Part shown: piece by piece, positions 26,701 through 36,687 of the stretch
Position numbering within the stretch: the stretch's first letter is position 1
Layout of the letters: every line of letters begins with the position of its first letter
Source: Congeria kusceri
Taxonomy: Eukaryota > Mollusca > Bivalvia > Myida > Dreissenidae
NCBI GenBank assembly: GCA_027627225.1
Contig: CM051024.1
Span: forward strand, 44,705,347 to 44,769,346
Length of the DNA: 64,000 bases
Direction of reading: 5' to 3'
The notes under the pieces: generated by a model
Database searches by the model: none
The model's input: only the letters and a program-made list of their open reading frames with translations
Told to the model about the DNA's origin: nothing
Translations under genes and position numbers: made by a program

Positions 26701-29700
26701 AAACCTCTGCATACCTTCTGGAATCATTTTGGCAAATGTTTCCTTCAGACATGACATCACAGAAAACAGTTGTCCAGTTTTAAATGAGGAACGAACAAAG
26801 TCATCGTTGCGTGGGTCACGAAGTAACACAGACAAGGCTTTTATCGCTAAAGGGTTACCGTCACAAGCAACAAAGGCCTGCTGACACAAACCTTTTTCTA
26901 GCTGATGCTGTACAAGTGAAACAAAAATTCAGCTTTTTAATATAAAACTAGGTCGTAGGTTTAATTCACAAAAAAACTAGATTTTTCACAGACACGGAAT
27001 TCCCCACCACACATGTTTAGACACAGACAAAGGGCGTGTGGCTAACACTTATTTTTGCCTCCACAAATTTATTTAATATATATTGTATAGTGGAAAAAAA
27101 GGTCTACGGGCCAAATTTGGTCGCAGCCAAAATTCCTTTCTTTACGATCACCTATACATTAAAGTTCTTCAGCTGTAAACGTTTGAGCGACATCCATCCA
27201 GCAATGAAAGAGGAGTTGAGTCCACAAAATATCGGAGGGTATATATTCTATAGTGAAAAAATGACAAAGGGCCATAATTTTTCCAAAGTTGTTTGCAGCC
27301 TAAATGCCGTCCTTACCATCACCTCCACATTAAGGTTCTTTAGATGAGAAAGTTTGAACGAAATACGCCCAGCAGTTAATAGGATTTCAGTCTACACAAT
27401 TTCGGGACGAACGTACGTACGGACGGATAAGAACAATGCTTAATGCCACCCACTTTGTGGAAGCATACAAATTATAATATAACAGTTACTAAGAAACGCA
27501 AGGATGCGTATGTAAGGAAAGTGAACACGCTGCATCATAATAATTTGAAGATGTCATATACCTCATCTAACCGCCAGCTCATTTTGGAAATAATTTTTTC
27601 AGCATCCTCAAATGATAGGCCAGTTAACTTAAATTCCATAATATGCCCCTTTAAGACTGGGTTCCCACCGAACGAATCAGCCGCGTTTGATTTAGACAAT
27701 GACTTGCAGACCGTCATTAGAAGTTTGATCTGAAACGTCAAATAATAATGTTACTTAAGTTTTAATGCTAGTAACTAACAAACACGAACAATCAGCAGAG
27801 TCAAAAAAGAATAAGCATTGCCGAAACGTTATATATTCGAACGTCACATCCTACGAATTACGGCATGACCTAACGGATGAACGAAAACTTACATTATTCA
27901 TATGTGCAATGGTATCCAGGGCCTCCGTAAGGATTTGTTCGCACATTGAATAATCGTGTCGAAAATGACCATCCATGTTATCCAGAAGAATTAAATGATC
28001 TAAAACAGTGCTTACGCATATATACTGTTAGTACGCTGAGACATGCAACAAATATTTGACAAAATATTGAACTAGCGGGATGCTCATCTTAATCTTATCA
28101 AATAATGAGGCTTAATTAAGTACTGAATAGTGCTTCGCTAACTGATAACGTTTGATCATTTATGGAAATAACCAGATTGACCAATTAATAAGTTTTACTT
28201 TAATCATCAACATATGTATCTTTACATTCTACGCCAACAGACGAAGTTTTTACTTTCCATAGCGTCCTGAAACAGTGACAATAAATACCAAACATACGTT
28301 CTTTTCTCTTGGCGAGATCTTGCAGTAGAGATATAAGCTTTTGCTTCTGGTCATTCAAGGAGCTAAACGACGCCCAGAAGTTGTCTGTAGTGTCTATCTC
28401 CTTGCTGATGCACTCGATTACATCGGACAATAACTCTTCCACTTCAGTTTTGCCCCTATCAATTGCGCAAAGAAAGAGAGGGTCAAGACTCCTTATTGAA
28501 ACAACCTTAAATAAAGCATGGGAAAAGTGTTTATCTTTAATAATAAAGACAGTATTACAATGGTAACATAAAAGCTGAATTTTAAATAAACAAGGTGAAA
28601 ATAACAAAATAATGTATTAACAATCAACAATCAACTGAGGTACACAAACTATTAACTAATGTGATTTCAACTCACATTTGCCCCCACTGTTAATGTCGAC
28701 ATATTATCGTATACCTTTGATTGACAATGATGATATTCCATTTTCTGACGATATTCCATCTTCTGGTAGAATCAAACAGAAGGATGTAGCATATCTGACT
28801 GGCTAAACTCGTTTTTCCCATACCTGGCAGTCCACAAAGGACGACACCTATAAGAATCATCGTAAACATTACTTATAGTCTCATTTTAGCTGTATATCGA
28901 CAGTCCACAGTTTGTCACTTGGTTGCATACAATAAAAGAAAGCTATCGTTAAGCACAACGGTTTTATGGATACTGTTACACTATTGTGGAGCATTACAGA
29001 AAATTATGTGCAGAAAATAATCACAATCACGAAACATCTGCGCACATTAAACACATGGAAAAGGTAAAGCAAAGTACAAGCAATAATACCTTTCGGATGT
29101 TTATCGAAACTCGGAGCATTTTCTTGTGGATCTTTTTGAAGAATGACTACTATTTTAGTGGTCAGTTCTGCCCCGCCAACAAAGTTCGGGTCAATTTCGA
29201 GCCCCTTTGCCGTCAACTGCTTGTGAAATTCTGAGCTGTCTTGTTGGTATTGTTGAAAAACTCGTGTGTACTCGTCTCTACCTATAAACATAAAGCCTCA
29301 TTGGAAAGTCACTAGGATGAAAAAGGAAAGAACATACATTAAGGCATACATTCCTGTGTCCTGCCATGTTCAAACTTTTTCGAAACTGGGAACATAATTA
29401 TGAGAAAAATTAACAAGTTTTTAATACAATCAAACAAATGTCGAATTAAAATTCTAATACAAAATAACTGAAACACAATTACAATTGGGAAACTTATAAC
29501 CCGGAATAACATTCCTTGGATATTCTTATTATTTTCAAAATATAATGACGTTATCTTTAAAAAAAAAAGAGGAAATTTGGACACTTCAAGTATGGAATAG
29601 AATTTACCTGAATATCAAGGGGAATACAAAAAAACTTTAATTTGCTATACAAATACATTAATAGTCCTGAGAACATCACGCTATCAAGTTGAAATGCAAT

Positions 29701-31250
29701 AAACGTTAATAATCATAAAAATATGGGCATTCCGAGTTGGAAAACAATACATCTCCGAGAATAAATAAGCCAACAAAATGGAATACACGAAAGATTACTT
29801 ATTTTTATGAATTTGTTAATGGATATTTTGTCCAAATTGTTGGACTGATGATGAAAAATAATCCCATCTCACAATAAAAAAGGGCAATCTTGAAAAACAG
29901 TTTTGTTTCCGGAAAGAAACATAATTGAACAACAAGGTTCTGTGTTTGATAAACACACATGCCCCCAGTTGGTGCTAGGTAGCCCATTTCTTAGTCCAAA
30001 TTAGGTCAGGGTCAAGGTGAAAGTGAAGATGGGTGATATGGGTGTATTGAGGATGGTCATAAGCAACAAATATGTAAGTATCCAAGTGTTACAACACTTG
30101 GACACTTGGATTTCATCTAGCACCAACCCCGCTTGCTACAGCAAGCGGGTTTGGTGCTAGATGAAATGGTACAATCAAGTCAACCAAGAAACAGCCCATT
30201 TGAAATATTCTAAGTGCAAATTAGGTCAAGATCAAGGTCAAAGTCAGAATTCGGTGATATGGGTGGATTGGGAACGGTGATAAGTAACAACTGTGTAAAT
30301 ATCCAAGTGTTGTAGTAAGCGGTGTTGTTGCTAGACGAAACGGTAAAATATAGTTAACAAGAAATGGCACTTTTGAATTATTTTAAGTCCAAATTAGGTC
30401 AAGTTCAAGGTCGAAGTGTGGTTGTTTGATATAAGTGGATAGGGAATGGTCATAAGCAACAATTGTGTAAGTATTCAATTGTTGTAGTAAGCGGTGTTGG
30501 TGCTAGACGAAACGGTAAAATCTACTAAACGTTGTCACGGACGGAAATACGGACAGGACGATCACTATATGCCTCCTGCATCAAGATGCAGAGGGCATAA
30601 AAACAAAATGAGTGCATTTCTTGCTCATTATTTAATTCGCAGATTTTAAGCAGTTGCAGTGTTTTCATATGCACGGAAAAAAAATTCCGGATTAATAGGT
30701 TGAAGGTTGTTTGTCTTTGGGTCTGGTAAAAGCTAATTTATGAACAAATAATGGCCTTTAAAGCCATGAGTATTTGCTGACTATAGCTGGAATACATATA
30801 TCTGAAGAGACACGAGAAAAAAGGAACTATCAAGCTGAAGTATTGTATTCCTAAAGAGATAATATGGAAACTTCCAACTTGAAATGCTATACGATGTAGA
30901 TTATTCACATTATCTGGTCTGAGTGACAATATACCTGAATCGCCATGAAAATTTAATGTTGCAGTCAAATTTTTGAGAAACTCAACAGCTCCGTCTTGTC
31001 CAAATATATCTTCCAAGCAATCAAAGAAGGCGTGGTATTTTTGGAGTGTGCGCCCATCAAGAAGCTGGATCTTGTTGTAGTTATCATCCCCAATCCGAGT
31101 CTTAGAACTCCGAAGAAAGTTATCAAACTCCGAATCTTCGACCGAAAATTCTTGACATAGCTGGTTAATCAGGCGGTCCCATGGATGGACAGTCAATGGG
31201 TCCCCAAAGCTCGAATGCTGTTTCTTTAATGTACCACGATCCTCGTCCAT
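22975..31250 (-). CDS. NB-ARC/TPR STAND ATPase (NLR/Apaf-1-like), 11 exons
   Basis: Eleven exons with GT-AG borders join in phase to 4,011 nt (1,336 residues). Residues 20-100 form a helical, death-fold-like region. A GRDE motif near 106 resembles the block preceding NB-ARC domains. Walker A is GLPGMGKT (175-182), Walker B ILLDNMD (306-312), sensor-like IKLLMTV (339-345), GLSFEDAEKI (375-384) and the GLPL-box equivalent GNPLA (411-415). A winged helix follows, with ARLSVF (465-470) and FHS in place of MHD (about 533-535). TPR-like helix pairs fill about 640-960. The tail (1067-1336) is acidic then Ser-rich and likely disordered. By family knowledge this is an ATP-switched signalling protein of innate immunity or cell death; the ligand is unknown. 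The start is the ATG at 31,250; a possible acceptor at 31,267 suggests a 5' UTR exon. Confidence 0.85.
24174..24247 (-). CDS. NB-ARC gene exon 10
   Basis: Short exon of 74 nt between TGTTTTAG at 24,248 and CAG/GTATCT at 24,173. Encodes a basic helix, NHIKLMEKLRYSKKQIDKIK. It is needed to keep phase between exons 9 and 11. Confidence 0.7.
24464..24787 (-). CDS. NB-ARC gene exon 9
   Basis: Acceptor AATTGCAG at 24,788; donor AAG/GTATTA at 24,463. Encodes residues about 934-1041: the last TPR-like helix, an acidic stretch, a CIKCGDSSKC cluster of cysteines, and a basic WLRNRRLQLP segment. The cysteines could bind metal, but the motif is short and I name no domain. Confidence 0.8.
24968..25127 (-). 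CDS. NB-ARC gene exon 8 (TPR)
   Basis: Acceptor TTAAACAG at 25,128; donor AAG/GTATTA at 24,967 (phase 1). Encodes GELEKAQTDGKHALRIARKL and a second helix pair (AIDRAALYHFKLGKRL), continuing the TPR series. Confidence 0.8.
25450..26907 (-). CDS. NB-ARC gene exon 7 (GLPL box, winged helix, TPRs)
   Basis: The largest exon: 486 codons, no stop. It starts HQLEKGLCQQAFVACDGNPL, continues through the winged-helix region (ARLSVF, then FAFHSIVAEF in the MHD position) and enters TPR-like helices such as GRIYLRMG, GRGCVFFSTGDLTTALECH and AANIAECYHQMG. Acceptor TTGTACAG at 26,908; donor AAG/GTAGGT at 25,449. The long open frame and amino-acid pattern make this the firmest coding call in the window. Confidence 0.92.
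27010..27470. mobile_element. Repeat-element remnant in NB-ARC intron 6
   Basis: Two imperfect copies of a block (GGCCAAATTTGGTCGCAGCC and GGGCCATAATTTTTCCAAAG; both followed by TTACxATCACCT and ACATTAA(A/G)GTTCTT) and then an ACGTACGTACGGACGGA stretch. This is the same construction as other bivalve non-autonomous repeats: imperfect units followed by a GACGGACGG-like end. No protein. Confidence 0.6.
27562..27729 (-). CDS. NB-ARC gene exon 6
   Basis: Acceptor CGTTTCAG at 27,730; donor GAG/GTATAT at 27,561. Encodes 56 residues: the IKLLMTV strand in the sensor-1 position, then FKLTGLSFEDAEKII, the conserved NB-ARC block before the GLPL box. Confidence 0.8.
27893..27999 (-). CDS. NB-ARC gene exon 5 (Walker B)
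   Basis: Encodes YHLILLDNMDGHFRHDY, with a hydrophobic strand ending in Asp as in NB-ARC Walker B motifs. Acceptor GTTTTAG at 28,000; donor AAT/GTAAGT at 27,892 is a strong consensus site. Confidence 0.8.
28226..28491 (-). CDS. NB-ARC gene exon 4
   Basis: Acceptor CAATAAG at 28,492 and donor GAAT/GTAAAG at 28,225. These were chosen because they alone keep the frame between the Walker A and Walker B exons. Encodes an NQRS junction and then a helical, charged segment (TEVEELLSDVIECISKEID), residues about 214-302. Confidence 0.7.
28715..28847 (-). CDS. NB-ARC gene exon 3 (Walker A)
   Basis: Carries VVLCGLPGMGKTSLASQICY, a complete P-loop with the Lys-Thr pair that binds nucleotide phosphates. 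Acceptor CTTATAG at 28,848, donor AAG/GTATAC at 28,714 (phase 2). It was missing from simple ORF scanning because it is short and lacks an ATG. Confidence 0.85.
29090..29281 (-). CDS. NB-ARC gene exon 2
   Basis: Acceptor TTTATAG at 29,282; donor AAG/GTATTA at 29,089. Encodes residues 106-169, starting GRDEYTRVFQQYQQD and ending DKHPKG. GRDE matches the conserved motif just before NB-ARC P-loops, but here about 65 residues separate it from Walker A, longer than is usual. Confidence 0.75.
29990..30600. mobile_element. Repeat element in NB-ARC intron 1, with hairpin
   Basis: Three imperfect units of about 200 bp carry AAATTAGGTCA and AAGGTGAAAGT-like blocks, then a CACGGACGGAAATACGGACAGG segment and a small GCATCAAGATGC hairpin ending in GAGGGCATAAAA. 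A longer palindrome at 30,111-30,168 pairs TTTCATCTAGCACCAA with its complement around CGCTTGCTACAGCAAGCG. Confidence 0.65.
30935..31250 (-). CDS. NB-ARC gene exon 1 (death-fold-like N-terminus)
   Basis: Encodes residues 1-105. After a short polar start come helices around WDRLINQLCQEF, DNFLRSSKTRI and AFFDCLEDIFGQDGAVEFL, a size and pattern compatible with a CARD or death domain, but too divergent to name. An open frame continues upstream to a CTTCCAG acceptor at 31,268, so the first ATG could be preceded by a non-coding exon. The donor is CAG/GTATAT at 30,934 (phase 1). Confidence 0.7.
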
Positions 31251-31896
31251 ATTGGCATATTTTGGCACTGGAAGACAATATTCACTGTACGTGATTATGA
31301 AACCATAGTTGCATCTATTCCACAGCGTAAGGTATTTGTATTTAAAAATTGACCAACCTGAACAACAATATACAGGGCTTTTCTACCGCAATTGTGAAGG
31401 GACATGGGCCTGTTCTGTGAAATGTGAGCGCAATAAAAAAGCAAATTTTTCATGAAAGCTTAAATTGAAGTGCTAAATGATGACATTTAAAATCGATTAG
31501 AAAAAAAGCTCATAGACATGTACAAATGTATCATTACTTAAATATGAACCTATGCTGAAACAAATCACATTGAGTTGATAGACATGGAGCAGTGTGTTTA
31601 TATACAATCCATATTTGCGAAATTCCGCAGACACAGTTGTGAAACATATATTTGATTGCCGATTGGGAAGAGGCCTTCTAAATTCCCCAAGAACAAAGGA
31701 TAAAAAAACCCCGCTGACCATTGCTTGAAACAAACATACGGACTAACACTGGGATCACATCCTTGTAAGCGTTTAATGAAAGGCATAAATGGGTATACGT
31801 ATGGTTTAAATGTACGCTGTAAGTACACGGTGTGACTTAACTTTAGATATTTGGACAAATACACAGATCGGTCACGTAAGGTATACACATACTTAC

Positions 31897-32203
31897 TTTG
31901 TGTTTGTTTGTTTTGTTCGGATTTTTCGCCGTTTTATTTAGAGTATTTCAGTCATGTTCACGGCGGTCAGTTAACCTACTCACAATTTTCCTCAGCAAGC
32001 TTAGCCGATCTAAGCGGTTTACCAGTACTAAGTGCACATACTTATGCTAGTAACGGACAACTACGTGAATCAGAGGTAGGAGGAGAATGGCCTTTAAAAT
32101 AATTTTATGACCAATCCCCACACAAGTTATGTGGTCGGGCTGGGGAGTGAACTCACAAACCAGATTGACACTCAAGCGCTCAACCAACTGAGCTAGCCGG
32201 GCC
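31897..32203 (-). mobile_element. tRNA-derived SINE, minus orientation
   Basis: Read on the minus strand, it has a tRNA-like head (CGGCTAGCTCAGTTGG A box; GAGTTCACTCCCC, a weakened B box), then the ACTTGTGTGGGGATTGGTC body and the GGCGAAAAATCC tail shared with the copy at 8.7 kb. It lies about 650 bp upstream of the NB-ARC start. Confidence 0.85.
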
Positions 32204-32204
32204 A

Positions 32205-33890
32205 TACATATTAACTACCGAACAATGTACATCTTTTAAATTAAAATATAATACTATTTAAATTTAAGTAAAATTTGGTAGAAACAATATTTGTCCTGCT
32301 CGGCGTGTTTTGAAACGATATGAAATGGAAATAAATACAACTTTCCGATTGCATCTAAGCATGTTTTGCAACTGACATATGGTGATCATGATGTACGTAC
32401 ATTTTATAGGAATAACACAAAACATGTCAATGACTGTTCGTTCTTATAATAACTCATATTGCAAAACAATCTCAAACCAGAGATAGCGTTTTATTACTGC
32501 CAACATATCTCATTTCCCACAACGGCACATCGTCCCTTTGAGAAAGGTATCAAGTTTTAATTTCCCGAACAAAACTGATGCAACACATGTATTCGAAAAT
32601 GGTTGTTTGCTAAAATACACCACAGCTAGTAATCTATCTATTATCTAAATGATGGTTTAAAAAGTGCGTCAGCTGTGGTGTGCACAGCCTTTCATAGCGG
32701 AAATCATATTGAGATATACATTCCATAAAATCTTCCGCTTTAGTATAGTTTACCTGTCATATCAATATGTGTCAGATTGATCAACGCGTTTAACACGTTA
32801 TTTTATACAGTAGTAGTTCTAAATCGGTAAAAAAGTGTTTATAATGTGTCTACAAATGTCCATTTTAGTAACGCCTTTAGGACGAGAGAATATCCACTAC
32901 AGTTTTATAAACATCTTTGATGTACAGCGTCACATGTACACCTGACTTACATTCAGATAGCATGCCCGGTTAGATGATATTTATAGAACAATGAGAGCAT
33001 CTATATGTCAGTTTTTTACAATACTATTACAAAGAGCTCATTTACAACTGTACACTGAATTGAATGAAAACAGGATAATCAAAACACTCACTTTCGGATT
33101 AAGTGCTTTACATCAACAAAATCTGAACGTAGCGAGACGAAAAAGCATAAACATGTCGGACTAAGTGCAATAAACAACACACGTTAAAACGCTTAAATAA
33201 TGTAGTACGCATAAGTAATTAACACGTAGTAGATCTATAGCAGTCGTGTGTCGCAGATATTTTCATTATTTAAATCAACGCAAATACGATGCAAGTTGGT
33301 CGCGAATTAAGGTGTACAGTAAACAGTACACTTATTTTAAAGCAGCCGGAGCTATTTCAACATCGCGAAAATATGTGACAGTCCAGTGCTTCTTTCTTTC
33401 TTCATTTTTACTTCAATTATAATCAATTGACAATGTGTATGTGATTAACAGTAATATGCAAATGCTACAAATATTTAATAATCTTATTTGCACTCACTTG
33501 AATATTGACGAAAAATCACAAATAACGAAACAGACGGCCGCGATTATTGATCGCGTCTGATCTACTTACAGCAGGCTAGTGTTGTTTATTACGTCTAATG
33601 CGAGTTACTTCCCATGCACCACGCCGGGGAATCATTGCAACCATAATTAGGCGTATCGACGGTAGATCGACAATATACAATAAACATTTCAAAAATACAG
33701 TTAATTTACAGAGAAACAATAGCGAATATAACTTACGGACTCTTTTTGTTAAAGGTAATGCAATCAACAAAACACTGAACAACTAAGAGTAAGACAATTT
33801 ACAACATTCTTTTCTTTTATTAAAAAAGAAGAGTTTACATAATATATGTTTATTTGCCACCATAGTGTCTGCTTTTTATTATATGCTTTT
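32205..33890. other. Intergenic stretch upstream of the NB-ARC gene
   Basis: No exon, tandem repeat or RNA gene recognised. It would hold the NB-ARC promoter if transcription starts here, but no TATA box or initiator could be assigned with confidence. Confidence 0.5.
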
Positions 33891-33929
33891 CAGTGAAATA
33901 TCGAATGTTATTGGTGAAATAAATTTTTA

Positions 33930-34010
33930 TATTTTCACTGTTCGAGCAGTGAAAATATAAGATTATAAGATTTTATATTTTCACTGCAGTGAAAATATAA
34001 CACAAAACGG
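33930..34010. repeat. Palindromic TATTTTCACTG elements
   Basis: Two adjacent inverted repeats, TATATTTTCACTG facing CAGTGAAAATATA, one with a short TTCGAG loop and one with no loop. They resemble the arms of the larger hairpin at 34.3 kb and are probably MITE-like remnants. Confidence 0.75.
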
Positions 34011-34301
34011 ACTATTTTTCCACAAATAGCATCGATATACAAGTAGTGGTTTACAACTTTTGGCAAATGTATATACATGTACAGTGTTTACATAAAACAC
34101 ATTATAAAATTCAACAAAATTCTAATTTAGCGACAACGACTAACAAAATATGGCACTTTTTTCACACCATACTAACAAGTGACAGTTTTAGAATCATTTA
34201 TGATGTCATTTTTATGACGTCGGAATACACAAACTTGTTACGTTTTAGCTTATCTCGCGCAATTTTATTTATTTATTGTTCAAAAGCATAAAATAAAAAG
34301 A

Positions 34302-34421
34302 AATTTTGTTGATTTCGGTGTAAGATCGTATTTTATTTCACTTGTGATAATAGAAAATATATATTTTCACGAGTGGCGCAATAGTGAAATAAAATACGAT
34401 TTTACACCGAAATCAACAAAT
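34302..34421. mobile_element. Palindromic MITE-like element, about 120 bp
   Basis: Left arm TTGTTGATTTCGGTGTAAGA followed by TCGTATTTTATTTCACT is matched by the right arm in inverse, with one or two mismatches, around a loop of about 45 bp containing a CACTTGTG/CGAGTGGCGC stretch. Each arm is about 38 bp. No coding capacity. Confidence 0.8.
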
Positions 34422-35389
34422 ATCCTCTATATATTAAACAATGTGGAACCCGCGGACGTTACGTATGATTGCACTGTACCAGTTGTGTGCTGAAGCTTCT
34501 AAGGTTGACGTGTCCCCAGATAATGCGTACTGATGTTACGCAATGTACATATCAGAAGATTTCACAACTATAACTGACAATTCACAATATGAATATCAAT
34601 CTCTTATTGTCAGAAAATGTTCACAGTATAGACAATAGTTTTCAATATCGAACATTATTTCTCTGAATAATACATGTATATTTCATTTCTGATTTAAGAG
34701 ATGTTCACAGCGGATTTGGTAGAATCGCCATGGTAAAGTACAATTCGAGGGCACATTCTATTCGTATGGCTAGCTAAAAGGTAGGTATAATCTGATAATT
34801 TATAAAAAAAGAGCGCTTTATATTGTAAATAGACAACATTTGTAACTGAACGTTTGAATTGCGACAAGACGGTAAAAAGGCTAAGCCAAGTTATAAACTG
34901 GCTGCAGCTTACTTTCCAGTTTGGTTAAATTTGTATTTCCTAGCTTGGTATGGTGTTTTATGGTACCGTTACACTACAAGGTACGTCAACACCTCACAGC
35001 TGCATGGGTACCATAACATGTGTCCGCAACCACAACATGTTCAAACACTGGCATATAACCTCATACCGGATAATTGTTGTAAATCATTTGTCATTGAATT
35101 GTGTTTATAAGACTATTACCTTTCCAAACGTACATAACTATATAAGAAATTTATCACAATCGTCTATTTGTATCGTAAACCTTGAGGATGTTATCACTGC
35201 AAATGTTCGACAGGATAAGATTTCGCAGTGTTCCGTATTATTTTGCAATTAAATAATTAAAGCTAAGACGCATAATTGTTTCTAATAACATTCTCCGATT
35301 TTTGAAGTGCGGGCTGACAGGTATTATAGAAGCGACGATGCAGAGTAGAGCTCACCAGTTGCATTAATTATTTATGGAAGCGTCCTAGT

Positions 35390-35795
35390 GAGGAGATAGT
35401 ATAATTAGAGATACTACATGTCTCTCCTAATTATGACTTACTATATTTTAATTAGATGCTATCTCCCCATTAGGACTTAATATCTCCCCATTAGGAGTAA
35501 GTATCTCCTTATTGTGACTTACTATCTCCTAATTATGAGATACTGTCTCCTAATTATGTCTTTGTTTAGATACTTTCTCCTAATTATGACTTAGTATATC
35601 TCCTAATAAGGACTAATCAGAAGATACTATCTCCTATTTAGGACTTAATATCTCGTAATTAGGACTTTGTATCTCCTAATTACGACATACTACATATATC
35701 TCCTAATTTGAACAATCTAGCTCCTAATTCGGACTAACTATCTTTTAATTAGGACATAGTATCTCCTAATTAGGACTTAGTATCTCCTAATTATG
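35390..35795. repeat. Degenerate TATCTCCTAATTAGGACT repeat
   Basis: About 20 units of 18-26 bp built on TCTCCTAATTA(G/T)GACTTA. The unit contains the self-complementary TCCTAATTAGGA, so many pairs can fold. Unit length and sequence vary, suggesting an older array than the 35-bp one next to it. Confidence 0.9.
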
Positions 35796-35969
35796 CGATA
35801 ATGGAATACAAAAATAAAATAGACTTTGGCACAAGAACGCTTCCATATATATTAGACTGTTGGCTGAAACATATGATACACAAGTCACTACGAGAATCTT
35901 ACAATATGTAAACTGAATTCAATAAGGAGGAATATAAAACATACTTTGATAAAAAGACTATAACATCTA

Positions 35970-36332
35970 GGTGTTCTAACAACACATAGTGATTTTCTAG
36001 TTGTTCTAAGTAAACAGCCAAAAAATGGTTTCTACTTGTTCTAAGTGAACTGCCCAAAGTGGGTTTCTAGCTGTTCTAAGTGAACAACACAAAGTGGCTT
36101 TCTAGTTGTTCTAAGTGAACAACACAAAGTGGCTTTCTAGTTGTTCTAAGTGAACAACACAAAGTGGCTTTCTAGTTGTTCTAAGTGAACAACACAACGT
36201 GGCTTTCTAGTTGTTCTAAGTGAACAACACAAAGTGGCTTTCTAGTTGTTCTAAGTGAACTGCCCAAAGTGGCTTTCTAGTTGTTCTAAGTGAACAACAC
36301 AAAGTGGCTTTCTAGTTGTTCTTTGTGAACAG
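35970..36332. repeat. 35-bp tandem repeat, about 10 copies
   Basis: Units with GGCTTTCTAGTTGTTCTAAG then TGAACAACACAAAGT repeat every 35 bp, regular from 36,050 on. The first two are diverged and two units have TGCCC in place of AACAC. Related single copies lie at 43.4-43.55 kb. Confidence 0.95.
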
Positions 36333-36687
36333 TATATTAACCAGTTCGTAAAGGTGAACACAACGTTTAAACGCAAAGTTCCCCACTCTATGCAGTTAGA
36401 GCTGTCGTAAATTACAAAGGTGGTTGAACTAATAATGGTTATGTTTTAAATCATATTTAATTTATATATCCTGTCTGCTAATCTTCAACTCAAATCATTT
36501 TTCAAATACTTAAGATCAATATGTAAATAGGGTAGGATTATAAATATGTTAACAGAGTTGTAGTGAATAATGTGGTATTGATTTCTTCAAACACACAATA
36601 CAAAATTCGGCAGATGTAACATGACACTGGTTTTAAAAATATTATATGCATTTGTTAACCCACTGGCTAATATTGAAGTGCGACAAA

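Noticed and set aside
23039..27741. Plus-strand frames of 60-107 codons across the NB-ARC gene.
   Set aside because: Shadows of the minus-strand exons, with codon pattern explained by the opposite strand.
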